Source: Yponomeuta sedellus (lineage: Eukaryota > Arthropoda > Insecta > Lepidoptera > Yponomeutidae). Taken from it: a DNA stretch of 64,000 bases. How positions within the stretch are numbered: position 1 is the first letter of the stretch; the number at the start of each line of letters is the position of its first letter. The stretch is taken from contig OW203736.1 of assembly GCA_934045075.1 (NCBI GenBank), positions 2,648,591 to 2,712,590 on the forward strand. The letters are read 5' to 3'. A model generated the notes under the pieces. The model worked only from the letters and a program-made list of their open reading frames with translations. It did no database searches and was not told the DNA's origin. Positions 9,818-20,500 of the stretch are shown here, one piece after another. The position numbers were made by a program, and so were the translations under genes.

Positions 9818-10043
9818 TAAAAACCTATTTAGGGGCTAAAAATTTCACTCATGCCGGGATTCGAACCCGCAACCTTTGGCTATCCGTGCCAGCGCTCTTC
9901 CAATTGAGCCAATGGGCGACTCACCGGCATCAGTGAAATTTCGAACCTCTTTACACTAAGTATTCTCTGTATTACGTAAGGCAGCGAAATCTGGCTTAAG
10001 CAAATTGCATCACTTACAGGTTTTACATCGGAACGATATCACA
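9818..10043 (-). mobile_element. SINE-A copy 3
   Basis: A 226-bp insertion flanked by the 12-bp repeat TTACATTAAACT (9806-9817 and 10044-10055). Read on the minus strand it begins GTGATATCGTTCCGATG, continues through about 110 bp of body, the tRNA-like module (GCCCATTGGCTCAATTGG to GGGTTCGAATCCCGGC) and the tail ending GGTTTTTA. The tRNA-like part is therefore at the 3' end here, opposite to ordinary tRNA-headed SINEs. Confidence 0.9.
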
Positions 10044-10597
10044 TTACATTAAACTAACAAAATTCAGTCAGAGTCACTACCGTAAAATGGAGCTATTTGG
10101 TACGATTTTCGAAGTAAAAATGATGCCATTTCCTTGGCACAGCCTTTATCGAATTTTTTTTTACTCTATAGATAAAACTAGCGTGCACACATGTTTTAGC
10201 CTAGAAATAAATTTTATTGACGCTGTAGTTTTATTTATAAAAAAAATTTAAGAGCTGTCCCAATTAGCCCCTGCTATGGGGCTATTTGGGATTCACTTAT
10301 ATTTCATCAAATTTGCTATTTGAGAGGCTATTTGAGACACATCCTGATAGTCATATTAGTGGTATAAAATGGCTTGTTTGTAAATTTGTCAATAAAGAAA
10401 CACAAATTAATCAAATTTATATTTTTTATTAAGAAAAGTTTCTATAATTTCATTATCTTCATACTTTGTAGCCTTATCGTTTAAATTAGTTAGGAACTAT
10501 GTTGCACTTATATTGAGACACACAATATGAACAAAGAAAATTATTCTTAGGATTAAAAAATAAATTAATCTGAGTTGCTAAACTGTTATCAATTTGC

Positions 10598-10848
10598 TCA
10601 AAAATAAATGTAGTCTTCATCGTTGAACAGCATATATTCGTCTTGTATGTCCGAAAACTGCAGAAGTTCCAACTTTTTGATCACACAGATCTCTGGAACA
10701 GTATCTCGGTCAACCTGTTTCGGTACAGTGAACTTCAACTTCTCGTTTCTACCGGTAGTTTTGTAAAAATTGATGATGTAATGTTGGCTGATAACTTTCT
10801 CAATCACGCCAGCATAGTACTTCCACGATTTATTATGGTAATATCTTA
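10598..10848 (-). pseudogene. pogo-A transposase, C-terminal piece
   Basis: The minus strand reads VRYYHNKSWKYYAGVIEKV, FYKTTGRNEKLKF and a Asp/Glu-rich end. Its counterpart is the C-terminus of the pogo-B protein (WILVKFTAKKSIKYYVGIV). The main pogo-A frame ends early at VGDRVLA near 12214; the two halves were separated by the 10856-12206 insertion, at matching sequence CTAATAC. Confidence 0.78.
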
Positions 10849-10993
10849 CTAATACCAGGCGTTTGTCACTCGCTCAAGGTCACGCGTTATATACCTGCCG
10901 CCCGGCGTATCGTCCACGATACAACTGACACAGGGCCGCTACGCCCGCCTCCTGAGCGCTCGCACCGCACGTTTCCCGCGTTTACTGCTCGAA

Positions 10994-11934
10994 ATGACGA
11001 AACCACGTAATTATTGAGCAGTGGATGGGTGTAAAAGTAAAAAAACAAATGAAGAATTATCATTTTTTTCACTGCCGAGAGACGAAGAAAGGTAAGTAGT
11101 ATTTTATATCTTATATTTATTTCTTTAAACATTTAGGTAGGTACTATAAAAGTAAATTAAACACATAAAGGTAATTGCTTTTTTTCGTGGACTTGTTAAT
11201 TTTTATTCTAAATAACCACATCCGTTCTAACATTATTATGCGTAAGTGTCTCTGTCTGTCACGTTTTCACGGCTGTACTGTGGCTGTATCGAAAAATAAA
11301 AAAAATGCACAACAATCAGTCGTAAATTGATGGAAAATGCCAAAAATAACAATTTTATAATAGTTCGCTCCACGACTTTTAGCAACTGCTAACTCGCAAC
11401 TGCTGAGTCATGAACAACAAATACATGCACGACAAAGAAAAAATATTACTACTTTAGTAATATTTTATCGATGGTAGTTTCCCATCTTTGTCGTGCGTGT
11501 ATTTGTTTTTAATGTTAATTTAATTTAGGATCAACTAAATTGGCTTTTTAGTGTTTCGTATTAAACATTAGAAACAAAACATGTACAACAAACGTGGATG
11601 TCAAATATTTACGTATTTCTCGAATTCAAACCAATATAATGTGGTCGACTCTGACCGCCACAATCCGCCCAATCCAAAAACTAAAATCAGTTTTGTCTGT
11701 CCCCTTCTTTTTAGATATTTGTCTAGGAATAGAGAGGGACAAATAGAATCCATTCCATTTTCAGGATTAAACGTGGCGGTCAAAATCGCCCACAATGGCG
11801 AAAAATTAAGTTTGATACCTTAATGTTTGCTTTTCAGATGCCGCAATTGGTTTGAGATAATAGGGAGGCCTGATCTAATAACAACTCAAAGAAAGTCAGC
11901 TTGTCATTTTATATTACATGTTTTTGACAAATAA
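10994..11934 (+). pseudogene. THAP-domain gene fragment, two exons with an intron
   Basis: Exon 1 (10994-11091) reads AVDGCKSKKTNEELSFFSLP and ends DEER at a perfect 5' splice site AG/GTAAGT. Exon 2 (11838-11934) follows TTGCTTTTCAG and reads CRNWFEIIGRPDL before stopping. Joining the exons keeps one frame and gives the standard first half of a THAP domain (C-V-x-GC, FFSLP, RCRNW). Two defects are visible: a TGA in place of the first zinc-binding Cys codon (codon 8), and an end before the CxxH half is complete. An AATAAA-like signal follows the stop. The intron is retained in genomic form, so this is not a processed copy. Confidence 0.72.
11417..11506. repeat. Hairpin-forming inverted repeat in the THAP intron
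   Basis: ACAAATACATGCACGACAAA (11417 onward) is repeated in reverse complement at 11485-11506 with one mismatch over 22 bp (a G-T pair in RNA). The loop is about 46 nt and A/T-rich. It could be a small MITE core or a miRNA-precursor-like stem; nothing in sequence alone decides. Confidence 0.7.
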
Positions 11935-12213
11935 ATAAATATGGTTATTTCACAACATTCGTTTTATTACAGTAATAATCATCATAGGTACAACCCTAGC
12001 GCATTCGTGCGATGACGCGCTTGCACGTGAGTCGCACGGTGTGCAACACAATCTCGACTCTTTGAGCGGGTACTTATGGTATATTTCTCCTCGCTGTGAA
12101 CAGTAGTTATTATTATTAAGATTTTGTAGGCTATTATAGCGTAGGTATTTTCGCTTTAGTATGGGAGTGATGTATCTGTTACGTAGTAACTATTATCTAT
12201 TCTGTGCTAATAC

Positions 12214-14515
12214 TCTGTCACCTACTGTGTAGTACATGGACGCTTCATCGTTCCTTATAGGTCCTTTGCTAGTAGAGGCACCTGGATCTTCATCGTTCCT
12301 TGTAGGTCCTTTGCTAGTAGAGGCACCTGGATCTTCGAAGTCGCAAATTGCTGTAGGACAAATCTCACCCACGTCACTCTGTATATTCATGACATCTGAA
12401 TCACTATGAACACTTATCGTTTCGGATACGCTTGTAGAGGAGTCGTACGCCTTAGCTCTTGATAGTAATCTTTTTTTTGGCACATGTTTAGCAATGGTGG
12501 TGTTTGATACCAAATTGGTGATATCAGTCAACAACTCTAATCTTTCATCTTCTTTGTTATCCGCTGTGGGTTGTTGGGATTGCAGTTTTTTGTTAATATT
12601 TTTCTTACTTTTAGACTGCAATAGCTTTGTTTTTTTGATAAGATCTTTCTTCACTGTCTTCTTCCCTTTTTCTTTTTTAATTTCTTCAGTCGGCTGTTCC
12701 TGCTCTGTAAAATTTTCTATGATGTCTTTCTTCCTTTCCTTGGCTTTTTTACGTTTGTCGTCAGGCTGTTCTTTCTCGTTTAGGTCTTCTGCAGTAATGC
12801 TTTTTCCGGGCTGAACATCACAACGCTTCTTCCTGGTCTTTTCTGTGGTTGTCTTCATATCTCTCATTTCCTGTAACATATCTATGATCACTGCAGAACT
12901 TGCTTCGGCTGACACATTATTTGCACCGTCTTTCTGTGGGAGGTTTAATTTCGGCCGCTCAGGATTGAATGGAAAGAGGCCACATTTTTCAAATCCTGCA
13001 ATAATGTTGGCACTAATTACTTCTTTCTCTTCCATCTTGTTTATCAGTTTGAGCAACAATCTCGGAAAAGATTGTTTGGCAAGTGTCGTCTGTTTCTTTC
13101 CTGCTCCTGTTTTCCACTCTGATAAAACGATTCTCCAATATTTCTTTAGGGGTCCATAGAAAACCACGTCTAAGGGCTGCATAATATGCGTAGCTTTTGG
13201 TGGCAGGCACACAAATGAAATGTTGTGCTCCTCACAACTTTTCAGAATTTTTTCTGAAAAATGCGATGACAAGTTGTCGCCAATAATGACCTTTCGTCCA
13301 GGTTTATTTTTCAAATACGGTAATATCACTGTTTCGAACCAATCCTCAAAACATGTTCCATCGAACCAGCCGCTTTTTGACCGATTGTACTTGGTTTTTG
13401 CCGGACCTCCCTCCAGCCAATTGTTCCAGAGTTTTTCGGATTTATAAACCACGTAGATTGGTAACAAATTCCCGTGGGCTGTTCCACTGAACATTAAACT
13501 CACAGCAGATTTGACGCGCTCAGGGTATTTCTTGCCTCTTTTGAAGATATATTTTTCGTGCCTGGGTCATCCGAAAGATTCGTCTCATCGTAGTTTATAA
13601 TACAGACGGGACTTACACCTTCAATGGTTGTTAAATAATTTAAAAACCTATTTAGAGGCTAAAAATTTCACCCATGCCGGGATTCGAACCCGCAACCTCT
13701 GGCTATCCGTACCAGCGCTCTACCAATTGAGCCAATGGGCGACTCACGGCATCAGTGAAATTTCGAACCTCTTTACAATATTCTCTGTATTACGTACAGG
13801 CAGCGACATCTGACTTAAGCAAATTGCATTACTTACAGCCCCGACTACCTACTTTGCAGTTAGGTTTAACATCGGAACGATATCACTGTACCCACATGAT
13901 TACACTATTTTTTTTTATTTTTAATGCACTAACCCGTGCTAAGGAACAAATTTAAAAACCTATTTAGAGGCTAAAAATTTCACCCATGCCGGGATTCAAA
14001 TAATTCTCAAAAAAAGCATCAATTTGCTCTTCTGAGACTTTAGCCCTGTCCCTAGAAATATTTGCTGCTTGTCTACAAGACAATTGACTTTTGTGCCTAT
14101 TCAAAAAATTGATTGCCCAATCAGGGCCAGGTAAGTTGTCTTTCAGTTGATAAACTGTTCTGCCTATCTTATTAAGATATCTTTGGGCGAACTTTCTCAA
14201 ATCTAGATTATCCATTGGAAACCCCCAGTCGCCCATTACTTTGATGTAATTCACAAAACAATTTTCTTCTCAACTGTTGAACAGAGTGGGGTGCCCAGCC
14301 TTTTCTTGCCCACCAGAATTTCCATGGTTTTTGCATTTTCGACCAAGTGTGGCTTTGGGAATATTATAATTTTTAGCTGCCTTTCCAAGAGAAAGTATTT
14401 TCAATTGAACATCTTTAATGGCATTTTCTAAATCTTCTTTAGTATAAGAGATATACGGCTTAAACGTAACTCCTTTTCGCACACTTCTGTATGTTCTCTG
14501 ATACTTACGTACCAT
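12214..14515 (-). pseudogene. pogo-A transposase, disrupted
   Basis: The domain order matches pogo/Tigger-like proteins with CENP-B-type DNA binding. It begins at ATG 14515 (MVRKYQRTYRSVRKG) with a psq-type helix-turn-helix (LGKAAKNYNIPKATLGRK), then a CENP-B-type second HTH (WAINFLNRHK, 14254-14000), then a DDE domain: first Asp in INYDETN (about 13600), then GDNLSSHFSE, and LPPKATHIMQPLDV. A long Lys/Glu-rich tail with DDPGASTSKGP repeats follows. Damage: an in-frame TGA at 14270-14272, SINE-A copy 4 between the HTH and DDE parts, a 1-bp shift near 13553, and loss of the C-terminus to the THAP unit. Confidence 0.88.
13641..13997 (-). mobile_element. SINE-A copy 4, long form with repeated ends
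   Basis: A 357-bp insertion in the pogo-A transposase, flanked by the 8-bp repeat AAATAATT (13633-13640 and 13998-14005). On the minus strand it starts in the middle of the tRNA-like module (GAATCCCGGCATGGGTGAAA), passes through one tail, a spacer with CCTTAGCACGGGTTAGTGC, the body starting GTGATATCGTTCCGATG, a complete tRNA-like module and a second tail. It therefore looks like a head-to-tail dimer read-through, and the same 45-bp sequence stands at both ends. The transposase frame (FFENYL then TTIEGV) resumes cleanly across it. Confidence 0.9.
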
Positions 14516-15022
14516 TGCTTAGTGGAAAATCACGAAATTCCTGAAAAAAGAAAAAGTACCGTGTATTTAAAAATCTCGTTCTGGAGTTAGGGGCTATTTG
14601 GTCCAGTGTCCTAAATAACCCCACTCCGGGGTACCAAATAGCCCCTATCTAGAAAATCATTATAATAATGTACTTAAATAATGTGAAATACAAATCTACT
14701 TGCTGCATCGTGTTAGGGTGATTCCAAACATTCACCTCATGAAAAATTTTTTACACTTACCTTCTTAATTTCTTCTGGGCAGATGAAATTAGGCCACCTT
14801 CCTCTACGTGCAATTTTTTCGACCTTCAGGAAAAAAATCGTTGTGCCAACAGTATTGAATTTATAACCTCAAAACCACAGAGCAAACTCTATAGGAGAAA
14901 GTGTTACAACACGAAAAAAAAGATTACTATAGCTGCGTTCAAAAAAAGTTATGTCTATTTGAATCTTTTTTCCTACTGTATTAAATAGCCCCTGCATACT
15001 CAAATAGCCCCATTTTACGGTA

Positions 15023-16073
15023 TCAAAATTATCGCAATCAAAAAACTCCATGTGTGACTGTGTACCACTTGGTACACAGTCAGCCACCACTGAAAACGAA
15101 GCATCTAGCGACGGAATCTTGGTAACGACTGAGACTTCATCATTTGGTGACTCGTTGCCTGAAGAATTTATGGAATATTCTTCAACTTCTTCTTTAACCG
15201 ATCTAATGATATTACGGTTTAATAAATTCCAGTTATATGCAACGTATGCAATTTTAGCGGCTCTTTCAGCTGTAAGGCGGTTTTTTAATTTGTTATGTAT
15301 CCTCCCGTGTGTACTGAAAGAGCGCTCAACAGCATCTGTTGTGCAGGACGCAGTAAGAATACGCAAAGCGATTTAACTCAGTGTAGTGGAGCTGCAAATG
15401 CCTTTCCACCAGGTTGTTGGGCTCATAGATGATACAATTTTCCATACAAATGCTTTTCCCCACAATCTTCCATCTTTCGATCTAAAGCTTGCAAGATTTT
15501 CTGCAAATGTTGAGCTGATTTGCGATTATGTGAATATATTCCATAGCTACCACCTCTTCTTCACAAACTCCACTTCAGACTTCATATTTCGCAGTGTCAG
15601 AAAAACAGTATGCATATTTAGCTTGTCTGATTCAAGTTTAAAAATCTGCATTACCGGTTTTATAATATCAATATTTTTTTTTGTTTTGTCCGAAAAATTT
15701 TCGTTTAGAAAGTTATGTTTTGTTTTTGTTGGTAACATTCAAGCCTTTCAATGGACTGCTAAAATTTCTAGGGCAAGTTTCGTTTTTATTAGGCTTTGCA
15801 AGCTAATGCAATATGAACCCTAGCGTGTTTTGCGTGGCAGTTTCAGGGTCTCTCCAGTTTGTTTTTGCTGTACCGCGAAAAAAACACTGACTCTGGTATT
15901 GAAATTAGAAAGTTTATTATCCTCTCATTGCAAACATCGCTACAACCATCACATTGCAGATGTAGGTAGCTCTGCATGGTGAGATCTTCAATTGTCTCTT
16001 TCCGCATATCACCATGAATCTTGTCAACCACCTCGCCTCGCCTCACCTCGCCACCTCCCACCTCGCTGGGCAT
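15023..16073 (-). pseudogene. hAT-family transposase, decayed, split by pogo-A
   Basis: Minus-strand hAT remains: LQCDGCSDVCNERIINFLIS (about 15950-15890), a block with DKTKKNIDIIKPVMQI and ESDKLNMHTVFLTL (about 15690-15560), and the C-terminal dimerisation region ERSFSTHGRIHNKLKNRLTA with AAKIAYVAYNWNLL (15366-15190). The frame then runs DCDNFD into the pogo-A end. Beyond pogo-A, at 10078-10064, it continues SDSD and stops, so the natural terminus is preserved on the far side. Frameshifts in the middle make it non-functional. No terminal inverted repeats were identified. Confidence 0.82.
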
Positions 16074-16265
16074 ACCTCAGGCGTGCCCAGCACACTATAA
16101 CAAAATACTACGAAGAATAAAAGAAACCCACGTACAAAAAATCTCTTGCAGCAAATTTCTAAAGATAAAAACACTATTGATCGTACGTGCGCCAGGCAGG
16201 CAATATTTGCGTGTAGCCTAAAATGCATTCTTCTTAAATTTAAGACGCATCTTTGATGAAGTAAG

Positions 16266-16560
16266 TGTAGTGACAACAATGTAACAATGTATTTGCGTGT
16301 AATGTGAGCGCGCCCGGCGAATCGCGTCCCCCGTTCGGCAGTTACTCCCGCGCTCCCTCACATAACACAAGTGTCTTATAATTTCTAATATAACCTACAG
16401 TTAACTAATTCGATCTTTTATTCAGTGCCCGTTAATTAGCCTGAGAACTGTTCCTATAACCTGAGTACAAGTAATTGAACACGTTAAACAGAAACAATAA
16501 ATTGGTGACATTAAACACATCAAGGTACAATATTGGTGTATACGGTCAAAAGTTACCAAA
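16266..16560 (+). repeat. gypsy-1 5' LTR
   Basis: Begins TGTAGTGACAACAATG and ends AAGTTACCAAA, so the 3' end is not the canonical CA. It has a GC-rich block (GCGCGCCCGGCGAATCGCG) about 45 bp in and an AATAAA at about 16494. The sequence immediately downstream, TGGTGACTACC at 16562, is in the right place for a tRNA primer-binding site, though I cannot name the tRNA. Confidence 0.93.
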
Positions 16561-16682
16561 GTGGTGACTACCTCGTGTCTTGAAGATCAGGTTACCGTCC
16601 GTGAGAACATTAGTGCGGTGCGCGGTGCGCGGAAGTGACTCCCCTGGCAACAACAACCAGGGTAACGGACTGAACCATCGCA

Positions 16683-17558
16683 ATGGCCCAACCGGGAGAG
16701 CCCGTCCAGCAACCAGAGCCGGAGCGACCCGTACAGGCTGGAGCTCCCGAGATGGCAGGTATTTCAGTGATAGCGCGCATACCAGAGTTTTGGAGAGACG
16801 CGCCACGATTATGGTTTATCCAGGTGGAAGCGGTTGTCAACCCCTTGAGACTGGCGGATGAGGCGAGGTTCCAGCTGGTCTTGGCTAAATTGGGCAAAGA
16901 TCCAATCGCGCAGTTGACAGACATACTGATAGAGCCGCCAGCCGCAGAGAAATACAACGCCGTGAAAACCAGATTGCTGGAAGTGTATGAGGAATCCGAG
17001 GTGTGCAAGGTACAAAAGTTGATAAGCGACATGACCTTAGGAGAGCAGCGTCCCTCGCAATTACTGCGACGAATGCGTGATTTAGCGCGCGATAAGGTAA
17101 ATGACCAAACTCTCAGCGTGTTGTGGCAGAACCACCTACCACCTACAGTTAGAGGTATCTTAGCCGTGACAGAGGCACGGGAGCTTGATAAGCAAGCTAT
17201 AATGGCTGATAAAATCATGGATACAGTAAAACCAGTTCCGGAGGTAGCGTCTGTAGGAAGTTCCAACCTACCGAACCCGAATACCGACATCATAGCAGCC
17301 ATTAATAAACTCGGCGACCGCATATCGCGCATAGAGTCCGGCGGCGGCAACGCGAGTTCGAGCAAAAGTGGGCACCAGGGCCGGCGTCAGGGTTCAGGCA
17401 GGGGGCAGCAACAACGCAGGAGGAGCCAGAGTCGCCAGGGCGGCACAACTAAGAAACCGGATTGGCTTTGTTATTACCATTATTTCTATAGAGAGAAAGC
17501 AAACAAATGCGTCAAACCTTGCGTGTGGGATTGCAAGGCTACTGATAAGGGAAACTAA
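16683..17558 (+). CDS. gag: gypsy-1 gag
   Basis: The 291-residue structural protein starts at the first ATG of the frame (MAQPGEPVQQPEPERP, a Pro-rich head). Residues 25-200 are the capsid, with the arthropod gypsy signatures IPEFWRDAPRLWFIQVEA, FQLVLAKLG, IEPPAAEKYNAVKTRLLE and QRPSQLLRRMRDLARD. Residues 225-265 are a basic Arg/Gly/Gln/Ser-rich stretch. A degenerate zinc knuckle-like CYYHYFYREKANKCVKPC follows rather than a clean CCHC. The frame ends at TAA 17556-17558, directly after the heptamer GGGAAAC. Gag forms the particle that packages the element RNA. Confidence 0.92.
   Translation: MAQPGEPVQQPEPERPVQAGAPEMAGISVIARIPEFWRDAPRLWFIQVEAVVNPLRLADEARFQLVLAKLGKDPIAQLTDILIEPPAAEKYNAVKTRLLEVYEESEVCKVQKLISDMTLGEQRPSQLLRRMRDLARDKVNDQTLSVLWQNHLPPTVRGILAVTEARELDKQAIMADKIMDTVKPVPEVASVGSSNLPNPNTDIIAAINKLGDRISRIESGGGNASSSKSGHQGRRQGSGRGQQQRRRSQSRQGGTTKKPDWLCYYHYFYREKANKCVKPCVWDCKATDKGN
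17549..17555 (+). promoter_or_regulatory. Candidate -1 ribosomal frameshift site
   Basis: GGGAAAC lies in the gag frame as G GGA AAC followed at once by the TAA stop. That is a canonical X-XXY-YYZ slippery heptamer. A one-base slip back gives GGG AAA CTA, which is exactly the pol frame, open from just after a TAA at 17546-17548. The two frames overlap only in this short interval, so the site is in the only place it could work. I have not identified a downstream pseudoknot. Confidence 0.8.
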
Positions 17559-20500
17559 TCGAGGTACAGTCGGCGACGGATGACTGTGACCGAACGATAA
17601 ACTACCGTCTACAAGTAACAGATCGCTTAACGGGACTACATTTCCTAGTGGATAGTGGTGCAAACATTTCGGTACTACCAGTGTCAATAGTGTACCCAAA
17701 CCGGAAGCAACGTATTAGTAATAGGTATAAACTTTATGCAGCAAACGGAACGGAAATAGAAACGTACGGACTACATACTCTAGCGCTGGATTTGAACTTG
17801 CGTCGTGTTTTACGGTGGACATTTATAGTAGCAAACGTAAAAATGCCAATATTAGGCGCAGATTTTCTTGTTAAATATAAGTTGGTGTTAGATTTAAGTG
17901 GCAGGAGAATTATTGATCAAGTCACTAATCTAAATACTAGTGCTGCGGTATGTAAAGAACCTTTTCAGAGTATAAAAACGGTTGACTGTAATCATCCCTA
18001 TTATGATTTGCTCGCATTTTACCCAGACCTTACTAAACCATTGTCATTCAAGGAAACGCCCAGGCATGATGTGTTACACCACATCGAAACTACTGGACCG
18101 CCGCTATATGCTCGCGCAAGACCTTTACCCCCGGATAGGTACGCCAAAGCCAGGGAGGAGTTCAAAGTAATGCAAGAGTTAGGCATATGTAGGCCGAGCA
18201 AGAGTGAGTGGGCCAGTCCCTTACATATAGTACCCAAAAAGGAAGGAGCAATTAGGCCATGCGGAGACTATAGGCGACTTAACGCCGTGACAAAACCCGA
18301 TAGGTACCCGGTTCCTAGACTTCACGATTTTACCTATGTATTAGCAGGTAAAAAAATTTTTACAAGGCTAGACATTAATCGTGCTTATCATTGTATCCCC
18401 GTGGCAGAGCAGGATATCGAGAAAACAGCTATAATTACACCCTTCGGGTTATTTGAGTTTCCACGAATGTCGTTCGGCCTGCGTAACGCGGCCCAAACAT
18501 TCCAACGTTTTATGAATCATAGCGTACTGCCCGGCTTAGACTATTTATTCGTATATTTGGACGATGTCATAATTGCTAGCGATAGTATTGAGCAGCATAA
18601 AAATCACTTGAAAGAGGTGTTTGAAAAACTTAATAGGTACGGAATAAGTATTAATGTTGCAAAATGCTGTTTTGGACAGGAAAGGCTGACATTTTTAGGT
18701 CACGAAGTCTCGATGGAAGGTATTCGTCCATTGGAGGAGAAGGTCCAGGCGATCGTGGACTTCCCGAGACCAACTACCGTAGAACAGCTAAGGCGATTTC
18801 TGGGTATGTACAATTTTTATAGACCGCATATTCCTATGGCAGCACAACATCAAATTGAACTCCACAGTTACATACACGGGAGCAAACGTAAGGACAAAAG
18901 ACCTATAGCTTGGACCGAGAGCGGTAATCGAGAATTTATGCAGTGCAAGCAGTTGTTAAGAGACGCAGCGACATTATCACACCCGGCCGCTGATACCCCG
19001 TTATCACTGATGACGGACAGCAGTAGCACCTGTGTAGGGGCCGTGTTGCAACAGCGCCAAGGCAAGGCCTGGACACCCCTAGGTTATTTCTCTAAAAGGC
19101 TGACCGACGCTCAAAAGAAGTATAGTACTTACGATAGAGAGCTTTTAGCTATATATTTGGCAATATCTCATTTCCGTAAACTTGTCGAAGGTCGTAATCT
19201 TGTAGTTTTTACCGACCACAAACCGTTAACTTTCGCATTCAGTAAGTTATGTAGCGACAAGGAGACTCCTATGAGGACCCGGCATCTCATGTTTATAAGC
19301 GAATTTACTTCAGACATCCGGCACATAACAGGCGATAACAACATAGTTGCAGATACCTTGTCCCGAGTAGAAACAATTACGTGCCCTGTGGCCATCGATT
19401 ACCAGGAACTCGCTATCGCACAACAGAGCGACGCAGAGCTTGCGCAACTGTTAGGCGAAACAAACTGTAAGTTGCTGTTTAAGCGTATCCTATTACCGAC
19501 AGGCGATAAACACGTAATATGTGAGGCAAGTTCCAACGTGATCAGGCCATACCTAACGCCAAATTACCGGCGAGTTATTTTTGACACAATTCATAATATT
19601 AGTCATCCAGGAATTCGGTGTACAAAGAAAATGATTCAAAATAGATTTTTTTGGCCAAGCATGAATAAAGATGTTGACAAATGGGTTCGATCTTGTGTAA
19701 ATTGTCAAAAAGCAAAAATTCAGAAGCATACAGTGTCAGACTTAGGACATTTTGAACCAGTAGATAGGTTTCAACATGTGCACATCGATATTATAGGACC
19801 ATTACCGATTACATCTGAAGGATTCAGGTATTGCGTCACTATGATCGATCGTTTTACACATTGGCCCGAAGCATTTCCGACACAAGACATAACGGCAGAA
19901 ACCGTCGCAAAAGTCTTGTACGAGGGCTGGATAACGCGTTTTGGATGTCCTGTGAAGCTTACCAGCGACCAGGGCAGACAATTTGAGAGCAATATTTTTG
20001 TGGAGTTGATGTCTCTGTTAGGAACTAAACGGATTCGAACAACACCATACCACCCTCAGAGTAACGGTGCGGTAGAACGTTGGCACCGTTCACTTAAAGC
20101 AGCTTTAATGGCTAGACTAAACACCAAATCATGGTTGGACGAATTACCAACAGTGTTATTCGGTCTGCGCGCCGCCGTCAGAGTTGACACCGGTGTAAGC
20201 GCCGCAGAATTGACGTATGGTACCAGCATTAGGCTACCAGGAGATTTTTACGATGATGTATCGAGACCCATACCTGTAGAGTTTGACAGTTATGTGGTTA
20301 AATTAAGAGAAATCATTAGTAAATATAAACCAGTTAATAGGGTTATTAGATCATCAAAAAACATATTCGTACATAAAGATTTATCAACATGCGAATTCGT
20401 TTTTATAAGAAACGACGCGGTTAGGAAACCTTTACAGCCACCCTACGACGGCCCGTTCCGTGTTATAGGTCGGCAAGATAAAGTTTTTTGTATTCAGTTA

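Larger units (their letters stand above)
10856..12206 (+). mobile_element. 1.35-kb insertion in pogo-A carrying a THAP gene fragment
   Basis: The block interrupts the C-terminal coding part of pogo-A. The 7-bp sequence CTAATAC occurs at both junctions (10849-10855 and 12207-12213), with one more weakly matching base, consistent with a target duplication of 7-8 bp. The ends (CAGGCGTTTG on the left, CACAGAATAG reading in from the right) share only CA plus a few bases, so no firm inverted repeat can be claimed. It holds a promoter-like GTTATATACC at about 10883, two THAP exons and a hairpin. An insertion duplicated at 7-8 bp with a THAP gene brings P elements or hAT to mind, but no transposase beyond THAP is present. 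Confidence 0.6.
10080..15020 (-). mobile_element. pogo-A: Tc1/mariner-superfamily (pogo-like) transposon
   Basis: Termini are inverted: the left end reads CCGTAAAATGGAGCTATTTGG and the right end, on the other strand, CCGTAAAATGGGGCTATTTGA. Both are flanked by the TA dinucleotide (10078-10079 and 15021-15022) expected for this superfamily. The terminal core GGGGCTATTTG recurs inside both ends (near 10275, 10330, 14590, 14636 and 14985). It carries one pogo transposase on the minus strand and was itself hit by a 1.35-kb THAP-containing unit (10856-12206) and by SINE-A copy 4. Removing 10080-15020 rejoins an open hAT reading frame, which fixes the boundaries. Confidence 0.93.

Noticed and set aside
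10856..12206. Naming the THAP insertion a P element
   Set aside because: The duplication length is close, but no clear inverted repeats and no transposase beyond half a THAP domain can be seen.
12494..13159. Plus-strand ORFs of about 105 codons
   Set aside because: Antisense shadows of the pogo-A transposase, with Ser/Phe/Leu-rich nonsense composition.
15050..15376. Plus-strand ORF starting MCDCVPLGTQ
   Set aside because: Shadow of the hAT C-terminal frame on the opposite strand.
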